Below the pieces are notes generated by a model, which was not told where the DNA came from, ran no database searches, and saw only the letters and a program-made list of their open reading frames with translations. Of a DNA stretch of 64,000 nucleotides, positions 1 through 10,680 are shown one piece after another. Origin of the DNA: Waltergamsia citrina (lineage: Eukaryota > Ascomycota > Sordariomycetes > Hypocreales > Bionectriaceae); assembly GCA_022814615.1 (NCBI GenBank), contig JAKLNE010000037.1:1-64000 (forward strand), given 5' to 3'. The translations under genes were made by a program, and so were the position numbers. Position 1 is the first letter of the stretch. Each line of letters begins with the position of its first letter.

Positions 1-47
1 AAAAAATTAATAATACCAAAGGAATCAAAAAAAAAAAAAAAAAAACC

Positions 48-109
<62 letters not shown>

Positions 110-583
110 GAAGAAAAGAAATAAACAGGCCATTTTCTTTCTTAGAGCTTGCCTTGATTGAAAGTGAGGCCATCTCCGACATTAAGTTCAGAGAAAAGCC
201 CGCAGTGGGTAGTCTATAGGGTAGCACAAACCGCGAACAGCGGAACCAATGCGGTCATCGATGACATCGACAGGCAGGGAGGGATGCCAAGCGAGGGCGC
301 ACCCTTCGATAGATCGCCAGAGCTTATTCGCCAGACCACCACTTCCCGAGCGAATTCAATGGGGTCATAGGATTTTATCGGCTCGGACCATCTGGGGAGC
401 TCAAAGAGGGAGCTCAATCTTATTTTTGTCGTTTAATTTGGGGCCACGCCGCTTGAACTCTCTTGTCCATTCCATCATCTATCTGTATCTGCCGCGGGAG
501 ATTCAAAAACCCCGGCTGCTGTCGTCTGCTGTTGCACAGTTCACGTTGGAAAGGACGCTTCATTACAGAAAGAGACAGATCCA
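1..583. repeat. A-rich low-complexity left edge, no gene
   Basis: Bases 1-122 are almost pure A with a GAAAA/AAGA-type simple repeat towards the right end. The remaining 460 bases hold only short overlapping open frames on both strands without recognisable domains. The right part is the likely promoter and 5' leader of the hydrolase starting at 584. Confidence 0.7.
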
Positions 584-1732
584 ATGGAGCCCTCTGATTC
601 ACCTTCACCACAGGTGAACAAGGCGGCTGATGACGACGCTACTGCCGCACGAGTCTTGTCCAAGGATGCCGCCAACCAGCCGCCAGCCATTCGTCAAGAC
701 AGCCAAGACCGATTAGTCGTTACTTACCGGAGCGATCGTTCCCTCCGGATGAGCCTTTTAATGCACCTCCTTCGGCCCTTCAGACCACGAGCCGTCGCCT
801 CCGGCAAGGTCTTTTCGGCCGGGTCACAGCGCCTGAAACCCTCTAAATTCGCCGTGAAGAGCTGTGTGTGGAAAGAGAGATGTGTCGGCAACCAATGGAT
901 CTACGACCTGACGCCCAAGTCAACTGCGGACACACCTTCGCCTGTGGATGGTGATGGTGTTGAGCATTCTAATAAGAGAGTGTATTACTTTTGCGGCGGG
1001 AGCTGGAGCCAGCCGCCCAGTTTTGCTCATTTCAGGTTTCTCTCGGAGCTGGCCCGGCGGATGCCCAAGACCAAGGTCACCGTCATTTCTCACCCGCTAG
1101 CTCCAGAAGCTCCTGCAAGTGTCGCGGTGCCCCAGATTGCGAGACTATACGAGTCGCTGATGGAGGAGTCGTTTTCGAAAGGGGAAAAGGTCATTTGGGC
1201 GGGAGACAGTTCAGGCGGGAATATCGCTCTGTGCCAGGTGCTCATGTCCCTCACCGATGGAGCTACACACAAACCCTCAGCTATCATGGCTATATGCCCG
1301 TCGACCGACCTACGACATTTGGACCCGGCCATCAATGAGGTATCAAAACTGGATCCTCTGATGACGATCCCTTTCATTGGCTCTACAGGACGTATATGGG
1401 CTTCAGGACCAGACAGGGCTGTGGACCAGCAGGAAAAGAACTCCGTGCCCAACACGGCGCACTACAGTACGGCTGACCCGCGCGTATCACCCATTATGGC
1501 GAGGCTCGAATCCCTGGTTGAGAACAACGTCAAGGTGCACGGCTTGACAGGCAGCTACGACGTACTGGCACCCGAGGCCGTGAACTTCAGGGAGCGCTGC
1601 AAGGAGCTCGGCGTCGAAGGCGAATGGCTGGAATGGAATAAGCAGATGCATTGCTTCCCCTTGCCGTACGGCGTCTTCAATGAGAGCACAGAGGCGATGG
1701 AGTGGATCGTCGACGTGCTGCAACGGGCCTGA
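584..1732 (+). CDS. Alpha/beta hydrolase fold-3 (hormone-sensitive-lipase-like) esterase
   Basis: Single-exon gene of 382 aa. The nucleophile elbow GDSSGGN lies at residues 207-213 (Ser209). The acid is probably Asp326 in GSYDVLAP and the base His356 in KQMHCFPLPYG, giving a complete triad in the order and spacing of the HSL/fold-3 family. The oxyanion-hole segment that is usually HGGG reads YYFCGGSW (about residues 134-141), so the leading His is replaced while the Gly pair remains; this variant is seen in fungal steryl-acetyl-hydrolase-like proteins. No signal peptide is evident; the first 60 residues are polar and probably disordered. The likely reaction is hydrolysis of a small carboxylic ester; the substrate cannot be told. 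The next gene converges on it with a 120 bp gap. Confidence 0.88.
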   Translation: MEPSDSPSPQVNKAADDDATAARVLSKDAANQPPAIRQDSQDRLVVTYRSDRSLRMSLLMHLLRPFRPRAVASGKVFSAGSQRLKPSKFAVKSCVWKERCVGNQWIYDLTPKSTADTPSPVDGDGVEHSNKRVYYFCGGSWSQPPSFAHFRFLSELARRMPKTKVTVISHPLAPEAPASVAVPQIARLYESLMEESFSKGEKVIWAGDSSGGNIALCQVLMSLTDGATHKPSAIMAICPSTDLRHLDPAINEVSKLDPLMTIPFIGSTGRIWASGPDRAVDQQEKNSVPNTAHYSTADPRVSPIMARLESLVENNVKVHGLTGSYDVLAPEAVNFRERCKELGVEGEWLEWNKQMHCFPLPYGVFNESTEAMEWIVDVLQRA

Positions 1733-1852
1733 AACTGTGATTGCACCTGAAATGTTTTCTTTCTATGTTGAAGGTTTCTTATATTTCATTCCTGTCTATT
1801 TAGCGAGGCGTTATCCGGATCATTATCTATTCAAAGGTGTAGAAAATCTTTG

Positions 1853-2753
1853 TCAAAATTCGCAGGAAGGTACTAATAGAGGCTGTCGTTCTGCGTCTGC
1901 GTCTGCGCCAGCTCGGGCGACACCTCCATCTTCGCGGAATCTGATAGCTGTTAGCAAGCCGAAAACCAAGCTGGGATTTTTAATGAGGAGGGGGACAAAC
2001 CTGATATATCCGGCAAAAGTACCCAACCAGAGCGAGCCCAGATAGGTAATAGTCCACTCAAGAATGCCAGCGCGGCTGTAGTAGTCGACGAAGAGGAAAT
2101 ACAAGAACGAGATACCAACTCCGGCGATGCAGGCCACGAGGACGTTATTCACGATGCACCTGATGTATGTCAGCAAGTCCCATCCACAACGAGGTCAGCA
2201 GAATGTGGAGAGATGCGTACCATTTTCTCAACCCGGGGAATCGAGCCGCCTTATATGTCTCGTCCCACCAAACAATCTCGGTCGTTATGGAGCTCAACCC
2301 CAACCCGCCGAACGTGCCGACTAGCAACCACAAGTGTTTCTCATGCTCCTCCAATGTATCAAAGATGCTTAGCAGGAACAAACACGACCCAGCCACCAGC
2401 CCAGAGAACATGGCAATGCCACTCAGGGTCTTGCGCCAAGCAGCATCGTCGGTGAGGCCATAGAAGCTTGGGGAGTAGCGCACGTGATGAACAGAATAGA
2501 CGGTGCCGACGAAGCACACGGCGGTGAGGGAGCAGCCGATAATGAAGACAGGCTTGAATTGTTGGGCGGCGATATCGCTGATGAAAGGGATGTATGGATT
2601 GACTTGGCCTGGGTATTGAGGTCGGCCGAGGGAGAGCCAGCGGATGAGGAGAATCGTGAGCGTGCCGAACCAGGAGATGGAGGCGATGATGGGGAAGTAA
2701 TGGAGGCGCTTGTGGGTGTGTAGATATAACGGGCGTAGCTTCGTTTGCGCCAT
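1853..2753 (-). CDS. Frag1/DRAM/Sfk1 family multi-pass membrane protein
   Basis: Two exons, 2753-2221 and 2159-1853, with a 61-nt intron at 2160-2220 (donor GTACGC, branch TGCTGAC, acceptor ATCAG). Splicing restores a continuous frame ...GLRKW/CIVNNVLVAC... and removes an otherwise fatal frame change. The 279-aa product starts MAQTKLRPLYLHTHKRLHYF, a short cytosolic N-terminus before a first membrane span. About six hydrophobic segments follow, ending in a polar tail. The pattern of conserved helices (YIPFISD after the first span; TLEEHEKHLWLL; RKWCIVNNV) fits the Frag1/DRAM/Sfk1 family, whose members act in lipid/GPI-anchor remodelling or plasma-membrane lipid asymmetry. The precise role here is not determinable. 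Confidence 0.85.
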
Positions 2754-3726
2754 CTTGAAGGTGACGGTGGTGGTTAAACGTTAGAGCATTATCGAAAAAG
2801 GATTGAAGTTGACGGAGCCTTGCATCGTGGTCGACGAGACGGTGGTGAATACCAGTAGTACTATGAGTAGCAGTCATGCGACAACGCTCATCATCGGGTG
2901 GAGGAGATCGGCTTTAGCCAGCGACATGACGTCGGGGAAGCTTCACAGTGGTTGGGAGGGTTAGCAGTGGGAGGGTTTCGTGATGAGACCCTGCGCCTTC
3001 CCTGTTTGGGGCGCAGACTGCCGTTACCTTACCCGTAGCACTCCACTAACTTGAACTTTCAGTGATACTGAGTCTCCACTGAACACAGCGACGAGACCTG
3101 TAACTGCCCGTAAACTGCCAGTAAACGGTCAGTATCTGAAGTGCCGCTGACACAGCGGGGAGTGGAGAAGCACGTGACCCATCGACGATGGCCGGAGCCT
3201 TTGCTCCTCCTCTTCTGCATTGGCCAGAGACTCTTCCGACAGCTGCATGTCGATTATCACATCTGTTGTACCAACACACGGTTGTACGGCAGCCGAGCAA
3301 AGAATGAAGAAAATTCGCCAAAGCAGAGCTCAGGAACAAGGAGTCGACTTGAATTGAGTTTCTGGTTGGAGAATTCCCCTTTCCCCAACTTGACACCTCC
3401 GACGCGGCAGGCAAGTAGCCACCCTCTTCCCCACACCGTCGTCAATGGTCTTGCACTAACAGCCCTATTACTCCAGATCGTCAGCGGTAATGGCCGCTCG
3501 AACCAACGCCAATGATGAACTGCCCTTGATCAGTGTAAAGTTACGCCTAGGCGACCTTCGGGGCTCACACCAACTTGTTGAACTGTATTTAAGCTTTAGC
3601 GACAAAAGACGTCAGCTAAGAGACACTTGAGCCATCCAACTTGGTAAGAAGTATTATACCATTATCATTACTTAGCTTTGAGCTCTAACTCTATAAAGGT
3701 GGATATACGGAGTATAATCCCTGGTT
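2754..3726. other. Intergenic, no gene seen
   Basis: About 970 bases between the start of the Frag1-like gene and the 3' end of the GT2 gene, both on the minus strand. Only short overlapping frames without domains are visible. The part next to 2753 should hold the Frag1-like gene's promoter and 5' UTR. Confidence 0.6.
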
Positions 3727-5636
3727 TTACGAAGCCCCTTGTATCGTTCCTTTCCATGCCAAAAACGATGCCAATGCTATGCTGCCGACAAAGAAAACCG
3801 CCGCTGCGCCGTTGTCTAATCCAAGATAATTCCAGCTTAGCCACCTAGCAACTGAGCCCGCCACAACGCCCATCCAAACGACAAAGAAGCCTGTCTCGAA
3901 CCACGCTTTTCGCGAGCTGTCCTTCTTCTGCATCTCTCCACTTGCTCTCATGCTCGTACCCCATCCGTCAGCAGTAAACGTCACCATGCTCCAGACGTGC
4001 ACCGCCGGTAGTGGGATATGATAGAAGATCATGCCAGGCACAACCCACGGAAGAGACCTGCGCTCTAGGCGATGTGGATTGCGCAACACATTGTACCCCA
4101 AGCTGAGGGCGCAGCGCAGTATCAGATCTACCACAGATATTGCTACGAGCCCCTGCGAGGTGAAGAAGTACCACACAATGGCAAAGCAGGCGATGGCTGG
4201 GCCAAATTCGCGCTTTGCCATGCCATAGAAAAGCAAGGGGTGGCTCATCCAGTACACACGCGGCTGTAGAAGAGACTCGATGTGCGTAGCCCGAGCCCAG
4301 CGCACTTGTTGACGCAGCCAGCGAGCCATAGTGGTGGGCGTATCTGTGGCTGTGAGGACATCCGACGCGAATACCACGCCCCAACCGCGGGAAAGGAGAT
4401 TTGTAGTGAGGTGACGATCCTCGTTGATAATCTGACACTATTAGCAGTTGCTGCAAAGATGGTGAGTTGGTGTTCTTACCATTCGTTTGCCGCCAATTGT
4501 CTGCATGTACCATGGAACAAGTATAGGAGGCAGAGCTACAAGTCGGAAAAGTGTACTTGGTCCACTTTGGCAGTCGCTTGTCGCAGTCGCTGCTGGCAAT
4601 GATCTCGTGAGATACAGCTCGCCCCAGTACACTGTCTCCGCCAGTTGTGTAACGGCCGTCTCATCTCCGTTGTGCACGACAAGCCCGGAGCTGGCGCCGC
4701 CAATGGTCGGATCGGCAGCAATCGCGTCGACCGTCTTGCTAATCGAAGTTGGGAACACCAGAGTGTCTGAGTCCGAGCTCCACAGGAACTCGACACCAAG
4801 TGACTCGGCAATTACGAGAGAGAAGATGTACGTTGTAAACATGATGGCCTTTTTGTGCATGTGTCGCTGACGAAGGCAAAGCTGTGTGATGGCTTCCGGC
4901 CCACTGAAGGTGATGTTGGCTTTCGAGATGAGAGTACGAGCCACTTGGACACAGTGTTCCATGGCGGCCTGATTGCACGCTTCCTCGTCGACCTTCTGGC
5001 CTTCTCTTTGTCGTATCGCCATCTCCTTCGCCCGCACGGCCTGAGATACTTCGCCTAATGGCTCAGGGACACCAATAACGGCTGAACGATGAGGGTAGAC
5101 CTAAGATATCGGTCAGCAACGGCATAAATGAAGGGTAGTAGAAGCTTTACTTTATTAAAGACATTTACCATGTCTTGGTCTTGGGCTTCGTTGCCGTCAA
5201 TTCCAACGAGAAGAAACACACAGCCTCGTGTTTGACGATAACTCTCAAGGGCGCGTGTGAAAAGGGATGGATCTTCACGCCAGCCTACCACCGCTGCCAT
5301 GCAGTCCACACTTGTCGATTTTGAAGACAAATGGTACAAGTCGAGGGCCGCCTTCTCCGGGTCCATCTTCTCCTTCATAACTGGAGGCTGACTGGCCCCT
5401 TCGTGGTACTCGATTCGCCTGCCTTCGTTGATGAATCGATTTAGCTCTGCCAGGGCGACAGTGAAGATGAAATCGAGAGTAACCGGCCAACGACAATGGA
5501 CGGCAGCGAGGTGAAAAAGAGGCAAAGAAATCAAGCCGCCCATCACGTTCATAATTTTCCGCAGCAACGATAGTTGTCGTGGGCTCGACACGGCGGTGCT
5601 AAGCCCATCTTGATAGTACATCTCCATGACAGCCAT
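3727..5636 (-). CDS. Membrane-bound family-2 processive glycosyltransferase (hyaluronan/chitin-synthase-like)
   Basis: Three exons: 5636-5169, 5100-4480 and 4431-3727. Introns are 5101-5168 (68 nt) and 4432-4479 (48 nt), both in phase 0, and the 597-aa frame is continuous. Motifs in order are VDCMAAVVGWREDP (start of the GT2 fold), SSDSDT (metal-binding DxD region), NEDRHLTT after the second splice (catalytic ED) and QQVRW (QxxRW, acceptor/processivity), followed by about five C-terminal membrane spans. This is the set used by enzymes that polymerise a sugar from a UDP-donor and push the chain across the plasma membrane. The polymer is unknown. The start is uncertain: 5636 is the first in-frame ATG, but an open stretch precedes it from a possible TAG acceptor near 5695, and the usual strong N-terminal spans are weak, so an upstream exon may be missing. 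Confidence 0.85.
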
Positions 5637-6955
5637 CGAGAAATGGCGTCCGCTTGACAAGCGCCTTCCGACAATTGGTGTGTATGATACAAGTTGTCTC
5701 TAACCGACATGTTACCATCAGAATCTTCACGGACAATCTGAGATATAGAGGCAGCCTGGCAAGAGCAATTATACTCCTAGCCTGGATCCCTTGTACAGGA
5801 CCTTTGACGAGTTACAAGGATTATCTTGCTCGTTCAAGAGACGAGATTGTCTCCATTTCTTGGACGTATCAGGAAGGCGAGGCCGAGAAGACTATTCCGG
5901 CCCGTTTCCCTTGGCGGTCGTATGCTATACGAATAGGCTGCAGCGTTAGCTTAGGGCGCGGCGCAGTTTTCAATATATCCTTACGTCTCGGCGATACTAG
6001 TTAATGTTGCGGAAAGATTTTTCCACGAAGACTCGTGATAATAGCACTTAGATAGTTGACTTAATGGACCCAGGAAAGAACGCGATCTGCCCAGTTCTCA
6101 TACTCAATGTTGCATTCGGTTGCGGCTGCACTGCCCTGTCCTTATCATGTCCACCTGCGGGTGAAAAGGAGGCAGCCTAAAAGGGCCAATACTTCCAAAA
6201 GAGTGTGGGGGGATCTACACGACAAACCAAATGCCCGCACTCCATCTTGGGCCAAACCGAGCGAGTCATATTTCTAATACGAGAATGTGGGAACAGAAAA
6301 GCTGCCATGGACTCAGCCCTACAAGTTCTATTAGAACCTCGAACTTGTTCACACCACACTTCTATAATCTTTAGGTTGACTGAGGCCTGTAATTTGAGTG
6401 AAAGTACGTCAGACCTAGGTGCATCAATATTGGCCTCAGCCATCACACCGAGTCAGAAAACTATTGAAGAGTCCGAGCCGGCTACGGTCTTTGACTCATC
6501 TCGTACAATGCTCTTGGAAAGGGTTGGCGCATTGACTGGGTCATCATTAAGATGTGCACCATTCAGCCCTATAAGGCCAAGAAAAAAGAGGTTGCCGAAG
6601 CGCCGACCGCATAATTTCTCGCACCCGCCGTAATTGGCTAGAAAGATACCTTTTTAGGATCCAGAAGGTCGTTGGGGGCAGCTAGGCAAATGAGTCGGAC
6701 AGGCATTTCGTTTAGATCCCAGCTTCCGGTTGACCCGTCACCCCAATCACACGCTATTCTGTACGAAGTCCTCTATCAATATGACCGGGCCGATGAAGGA
6801 TTGAGACCTAGTCATCCCATCCGACAAGGTTTTCGAAGGGTTCGGCAAGGCTCTTCCTGTAACATTACTGGGCTGCATTAGCGGAATCTGGCGGAGGAGT
6901 TGTCGCCTGTAGTCAATTTCCTTTCAAAGCCAGTCTATCCCAGCTTTTAGTCCTC
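5637..6955. promoter_or_regulatory. Shared upstream region of two divergent glycosyltransferase genes
   Basis: About 1.3 kb between the head ends of the GT2 gene (minus) and the GT31-like gene (plus). No convincing coding region is seen, although an unrecognised first exon of the GT2 gene could lie in the left 100-300 bases. It must hold both promoters; no specific site is claimed. Confidence 0.5.
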
Positions 6956-8493
6956 ATGAAATCGAACTTGAGATTGAGCAAGACATACCATCAATTTTCT
7001 GCCAATATGGTGGTCACGTACAGAAACAACCGGACTGTCCCGGCTTTTATTATCGCAGTCTGCTTCTTGTCTGTCTTTTGGTTCATAGACCCGTCTGTCG
7101 AGAATTATGGATTCGCCACTTACAAGGCTACCGACGAAGATGTCAACGGCCTAAACTATCTTACCGACATTCATGCCTCAAAAGATGGATCGCGAGCCAA
7201 CGAGTCAATTGCGGGGCCACATACCTCAGTGGATGACTTTGAGGATGATGGCATCGTCCTCATCATGAAGACTGGCGGCACGACAATGTGGAAGCGACTG
7301 CTGGTCCATCTGTCCACCACACTCGCCAATACTCGCATATCACCCTCTAACAGGATCATCTACTCCGACTACGCTGAGCAAATTGCCAGCTTTGAAATTG
7401 TCGACGCCCTTGCCAACATGACCGATGCCGCCAAAAATTCCGAAGACTTCACAGTCTATCGCCAGCAGCCAGAATACGATGCGTACAACTACTACGTCGA
7501 AGCGGCGGGCGTCAACGGCGATGAATGGGGTCCCGTAGGCGGCTGGATCGTCGATAAATATAAGTTTCTCCCTCTCATGCAGCATGCTGGGCGGAACTGG
7601 CCTGATGCAAAATGGTATGTGTACATGGAAGATGATGCGTACCTCTTTATGCCCAATATTCGATCCTACCTGGCTAGGTTTGACTGGCGTGAGAGCCACT
7701 ACTTAGGTAGCTACGCGGCCAAGTCGGACGCTGTGTTTGCCCATGGAGGTGCTGGCTTTGCCCTCTCCCGTGGCGCGTGGGAAGCTACTTTTGGGGAGAA
7801 CCCCAAGATTGTCGAGGACTATTTTGACTACACCGCGGACCACTGCTGCGGTGACCAGGTCCTTGGTCTGGCGCTGAAGGACCATGGCGTGCGGTTCGGC
7901 GAGAATGGGGGCGATGAGAAGTTTACATGGGGCTTCAACCCTGTGGTTCATTGGACGTTTGCGTTTGAACAAAGCAACTGGTGCCACCCGCTGCTGTCAT
8001 GGCACAAGGTCCATAGCCGGGACGTTGCGCGGTACTATGAGCTGGAACGCAGCTGGGACTTTTCGGTAAGATCTTGTACCTGTAGGGGTGCTTTCTGTGA
8101 CTGACTTCGAAGTTTTAGAAACCCTTGCTGCACCGCGACTTCTTCTCGCACATGATCCTGCCCCATATCCAAACCAAAGCGGAGTGGTGGGACAACATGG
8201 CCGGAAAGTACGAAGTCTCGTCTGCAAACCAAGAATGGGCACCCAAGCCCGAAGACAGCGGCTCTTTCAACTCCAAACTGTGGAAGAAAGCATGGGAGTC
8301 GGTTGAGGATTGTGAGGCTGCGTGTAAAGGGTGGACACAGTGTGTTATGTGGTCGTTTGTAGAGGATCTCTGCAAGATGGACGACAGGATGATTTTCGGT
8401 CAGGGTTATGCGCCGGGCATGTCGCAGCGGAAAACGGCACTTATGCATACGAGCGGGTGGGTTCCGGAGCGTCTGGACGAATGGGTGTGTTAA
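6956..8493 (+). CDS. Type II membrane glycosyltransferase, family-31-like, with C-terminal PAN-like module
   Basis: Two exons, 6956-8065 and 8119-8493, with a 53-nt intron at 8066-8118 (GTAAGA...TTTTAG). The protein is 494 aa. A short basic N-terminus is followed by one membrane anchor (about residues 26-44, VPAFIIAVCFLSVFWFI), as in Golgi type II enzymes. The catalytic region has GGWIVDKYKFLPL, the metal-binding YMEDDAYLF (EDD at about 224-226), a glycine-rich GGAGFALSRGAWE loop, and DHCCGDQVLG, matching the fringe/GT31-like fold. A second Met at 7007 could be the real start. After the splice the tail has paired cysteines (EDCEAACKGWTQCVMW) and resembles a PAN/apple module. It is divergent from the GT2 gene, so the two may act on one surface polymer. 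Confidence 0.85.
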
Positions 8494-8654
8494 AAAGCTG
8501 TACGTAAGGCAACATAGTAAGAGCATGGTGTTGGTGGCGTCTGTTGGGGCATTTTCGTCAAATTGTCTGCTTGTACAAAGGAAATAGAAAATACTGTCTA
8601 GAACAATCTAATCATAATACAAACTTCGCAGCGAATCTAACCAGAAACATGCCT

Positions 8655-9422
8655 TTACTTGAAATACTTCTCCAACAGCTTCATATCCACCCCTCCGTCC
8701 TTCATCTCCTTCACGATCCTGCGTATCGTGCCTTGAACTTTACTATCAGCGGAACTACCAATAGGTTCATGAGCTCCAATTGCGGACAGACTTGCCTCCT
8801 CCAACGTCCACTGGCAGATACTATCAGATCTCTTAAAGAGAACCCTAGATCCCTCCCTCTGCAGAGCCTTAAAACCAATCTGCTCCATGAAGATTTTAAA
8901 ATCGTCCCACTTGACACTTTGTTGCCTGGCCTCTTTATCGACCTGGAAGATGATGCATGCCGTCTGCCAATACTTCTCCTTGAGATTCTCGCGACGGTGT
9001 TGCACAGGTGGTGGAAGCCATTGCTTTTTGGATTGCCGAGGTTGCTTCGTCGATGGCTGTTGCTCGCATTCTGACTTCCTTTTGCGTGGCTGAGCTCCGG
9101 TAAGGGTTGAGTCCGGCTCAACATGCGAGGTAGCGGAAGGCAGTGGGGAAGTTGGTTGAGCTGAAGGAGCTGAGACTGGCGTTTGTTCCTGTTCATCAGC
9201 CTCACCGATATCATCCGGCGGCGGCGAGGGTGGTAGTGGTGGTAGAAGCGCCGCTGATGGGATCTTGGGCGTGGCTGGTTGCTCGGGAGCATCTTCAGGC
9301 GGGAGTGGTGGTGACAGTGGTGTTACTAGAGCAGCCTTCTCTCCATCTCCAGGATATGAGGGAGGGATGCTGGTGGCATCAGGCTTGGGAAGACCTTTGC
9401 AGATGTTACCCATCTTGACCAT
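8655..9422 (-). CDS. Proline-rich protein with C-terminal HicA-like (dsRBD-fold) domain
   Basis: Single-exon reading frame of 255 aa; Met4 is an alternative start. Residues 1-110 are low-complexity, rich in Pro, Ser and acidic stretches. Residues 111-140 are basic (QPRKRKSE, KQPRQSKKQW), possibly a nuclear signal. The last 95 residues are ordered: VKWDDFKIFMEQIGFKA, then GSRVLFKRSD, a predicted helix, GTIRRIVKEMKDGGVDMKLL. This helix-strand-strand-helix order with a GS before the strand resembles the HicA-like dsRNA-binding fold found at the end of many fungal proteins of unknown function. The usual His of the SxxxPHP-type segment appears only as GAHEPIG. RNA binding is inference. It converges on the glycosyltransferase with 160 bp between stops. 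Confidence 0.65.
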   Translation of the reverse strand: MVKMGNICKGLPKPDATSIPPSYPGDGEKAALVTPLSPPLPPEDAPEQPATPKIPSAALLPPLPPSPPPDDIGEADEQEQTPVSAPSAQPTSPLPSATSHVEPDSTLTGAQPRKRKSECEQQPSTKQPRQSKKQWLPPPVQHRRENLKEKYWQTACIIFQVDKEARQQSVKWDDFKIFMEQIGFKALQREGSRVLFKRSDSICQWTLEEASLSAIGAHEPIGSSADSKVQGTIRRIVKEMKDGGVDMKLLEKYFK

Positions 9423-10098
9423 TTCTGTTGCTTTGGCCTCTGAAGATCGTGGGAAGAAGAGAGAGTTTATGGCATCGTCTGGAGGGCATAATTGCTCTTC
9501 TTATGTGATTTCGCTTGCTTCGATCATCGTTTGCACTTCTCATTGTTTATGGATATGGCGGGCTTTTCACCTTGATTCTTGGTGAGGCTAGGCAAGGCAT
9601 TCAATGGACGATGAAATATTTTGATGCTGGATGACAGAGAAAGATAGCGAAGAACCAGAGTCTGAGTCCATTCACCTATGGATTCGTAAAGAACAAGTTC
9701 ATACATGTATCAGTGTCTACAGTGGTTGGAGGCATGAGTGGTTTTAAACTCGCGGCGGATGATTATCAGATCTCATAAAATTGTTGACTCCACCACCAAG
9801 AATAGGTTGGTTTCATCTCAAGAGACATATTCAAAATTCAGACAAAGAAGCAAACGGGATGAAAGGCCTGGCCCGAATAATACGTTTCAGAGGCGACCCT
9901 GCGATGTGAGTGACTCTTACAGGATAGACGGGGAGGCAGTGAATGATAAAAATAAAATGACGCTGATTTGCCGTTTGACTGCAACATACCAAGCAGTACG
10001 AGATTATGAACGGGTGATCAATTATGAAAGTATCAATATCATCAATAAATGTACATCTATACGTAGAAGTGGACTAAAAAAATTTGAGTCAAAAAGTT
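9423..10098. other. Intergenic, no gene seen
   Basis: AT-rich spacer of about 680 bases between the HicA-like-domain gene and the tRNA. Open frames are short and lack domains. It contains the promoter region of the minus-strand gene to its left. Confidence 0.6.
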
Positions 10099-10185
10099 GC
10101 CCCCAGGCTGGATTGAACAACCGACCTTTGCATGTTAATCACGAATCAATACAAGTGCAACGCTCTACCACTGAGCTATAAGGGC
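10099..10185 (-). tRNA. tRNA-Thr (anticodon TGT) with a 16-nt intron
   Basis: Read on the minus strand the segment folds as a full cloverleaf. The acceptor stem GCCCTTA pairs with TGGGGGC, allowing G-T pairs. The D arm is GCTC-AGTGGTA-GAGC. The anticodon stem is TTGCA/TGCAA with loop bases CTTGTA...A. The T arm is GGTTG-TTCAATC-CAGCC, and the discriminator base is A. The loop is interrupted one base 3' of the anticodon, the canonical nuclear tRNA intron site, by 16 bases ending in TTAAC. Positions 34-36 read TGT, giving threonine (UGU). No CCA is encoded, as expected for a nuclear gene. Confidence 0.93.
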
Positions 10186-10680
10186 TTAACTTCGGCTTTT
10201 GCTTCGATAATGTGCAATATGAATGGAACAGCCCCGCTGACGAGTCCCACAACGGAGTCTAGTACAACTTACACAATAAATTCAGCCATTACAGCTGTTC
10301 CATACGTGAAGTATGCGACTGTCTCTGTATTTACTTACTTCGTTAACATTTAGCTATCCAGATTCTCTCGGTTTCAAACAAACATATGCGTTGTTCCTCA
10401 CAAAATAGTTGTCAAAGGTTAATGCTCACTGTGAATGAATAGTGGTGAAGCCATGTCTCGTTAAAGCGAAGACTGAAATCCTAAGGCACTCAGCCGCACT
10501 TAAATGGTGAAAATGCGAAATGCAGGTAAAGCATAAGAATATAGTAAAAACAATATAATCACTTTGTATTTCGCTTTCTTCTGAATTACACTAAAATCAA
10601 CAACAAGATCGGCTATCCCGCATTTCTTTCTCATCATCATCGTCGTCATCATCATCATGGTAGAAGGTTTACCTATTACT
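10186..10680. other. Intergenic, AT-rich, no gene seen
   Basis: About 500 AT-rich bases, including a CATCATCATCGTCGTCATCATCATCAT-type triplet run near 10632-10660. No coding signal was recognised. The right end is the probable 3' UTR of the ankyrin gene. Confidence 0.55.

Noticed and set aside
1..122. Poly-A stretch as a retrotransposon tail
   Set aside because: No upstream element is visible because the window starts here; low-complexity sequence alone does not support it.
2145..2200. Frameshift in the Frag1-like gene
   Set aside because: A 61-nt intron with good donor, branch and acceptor joins the two frames exactly, so no break is needed.
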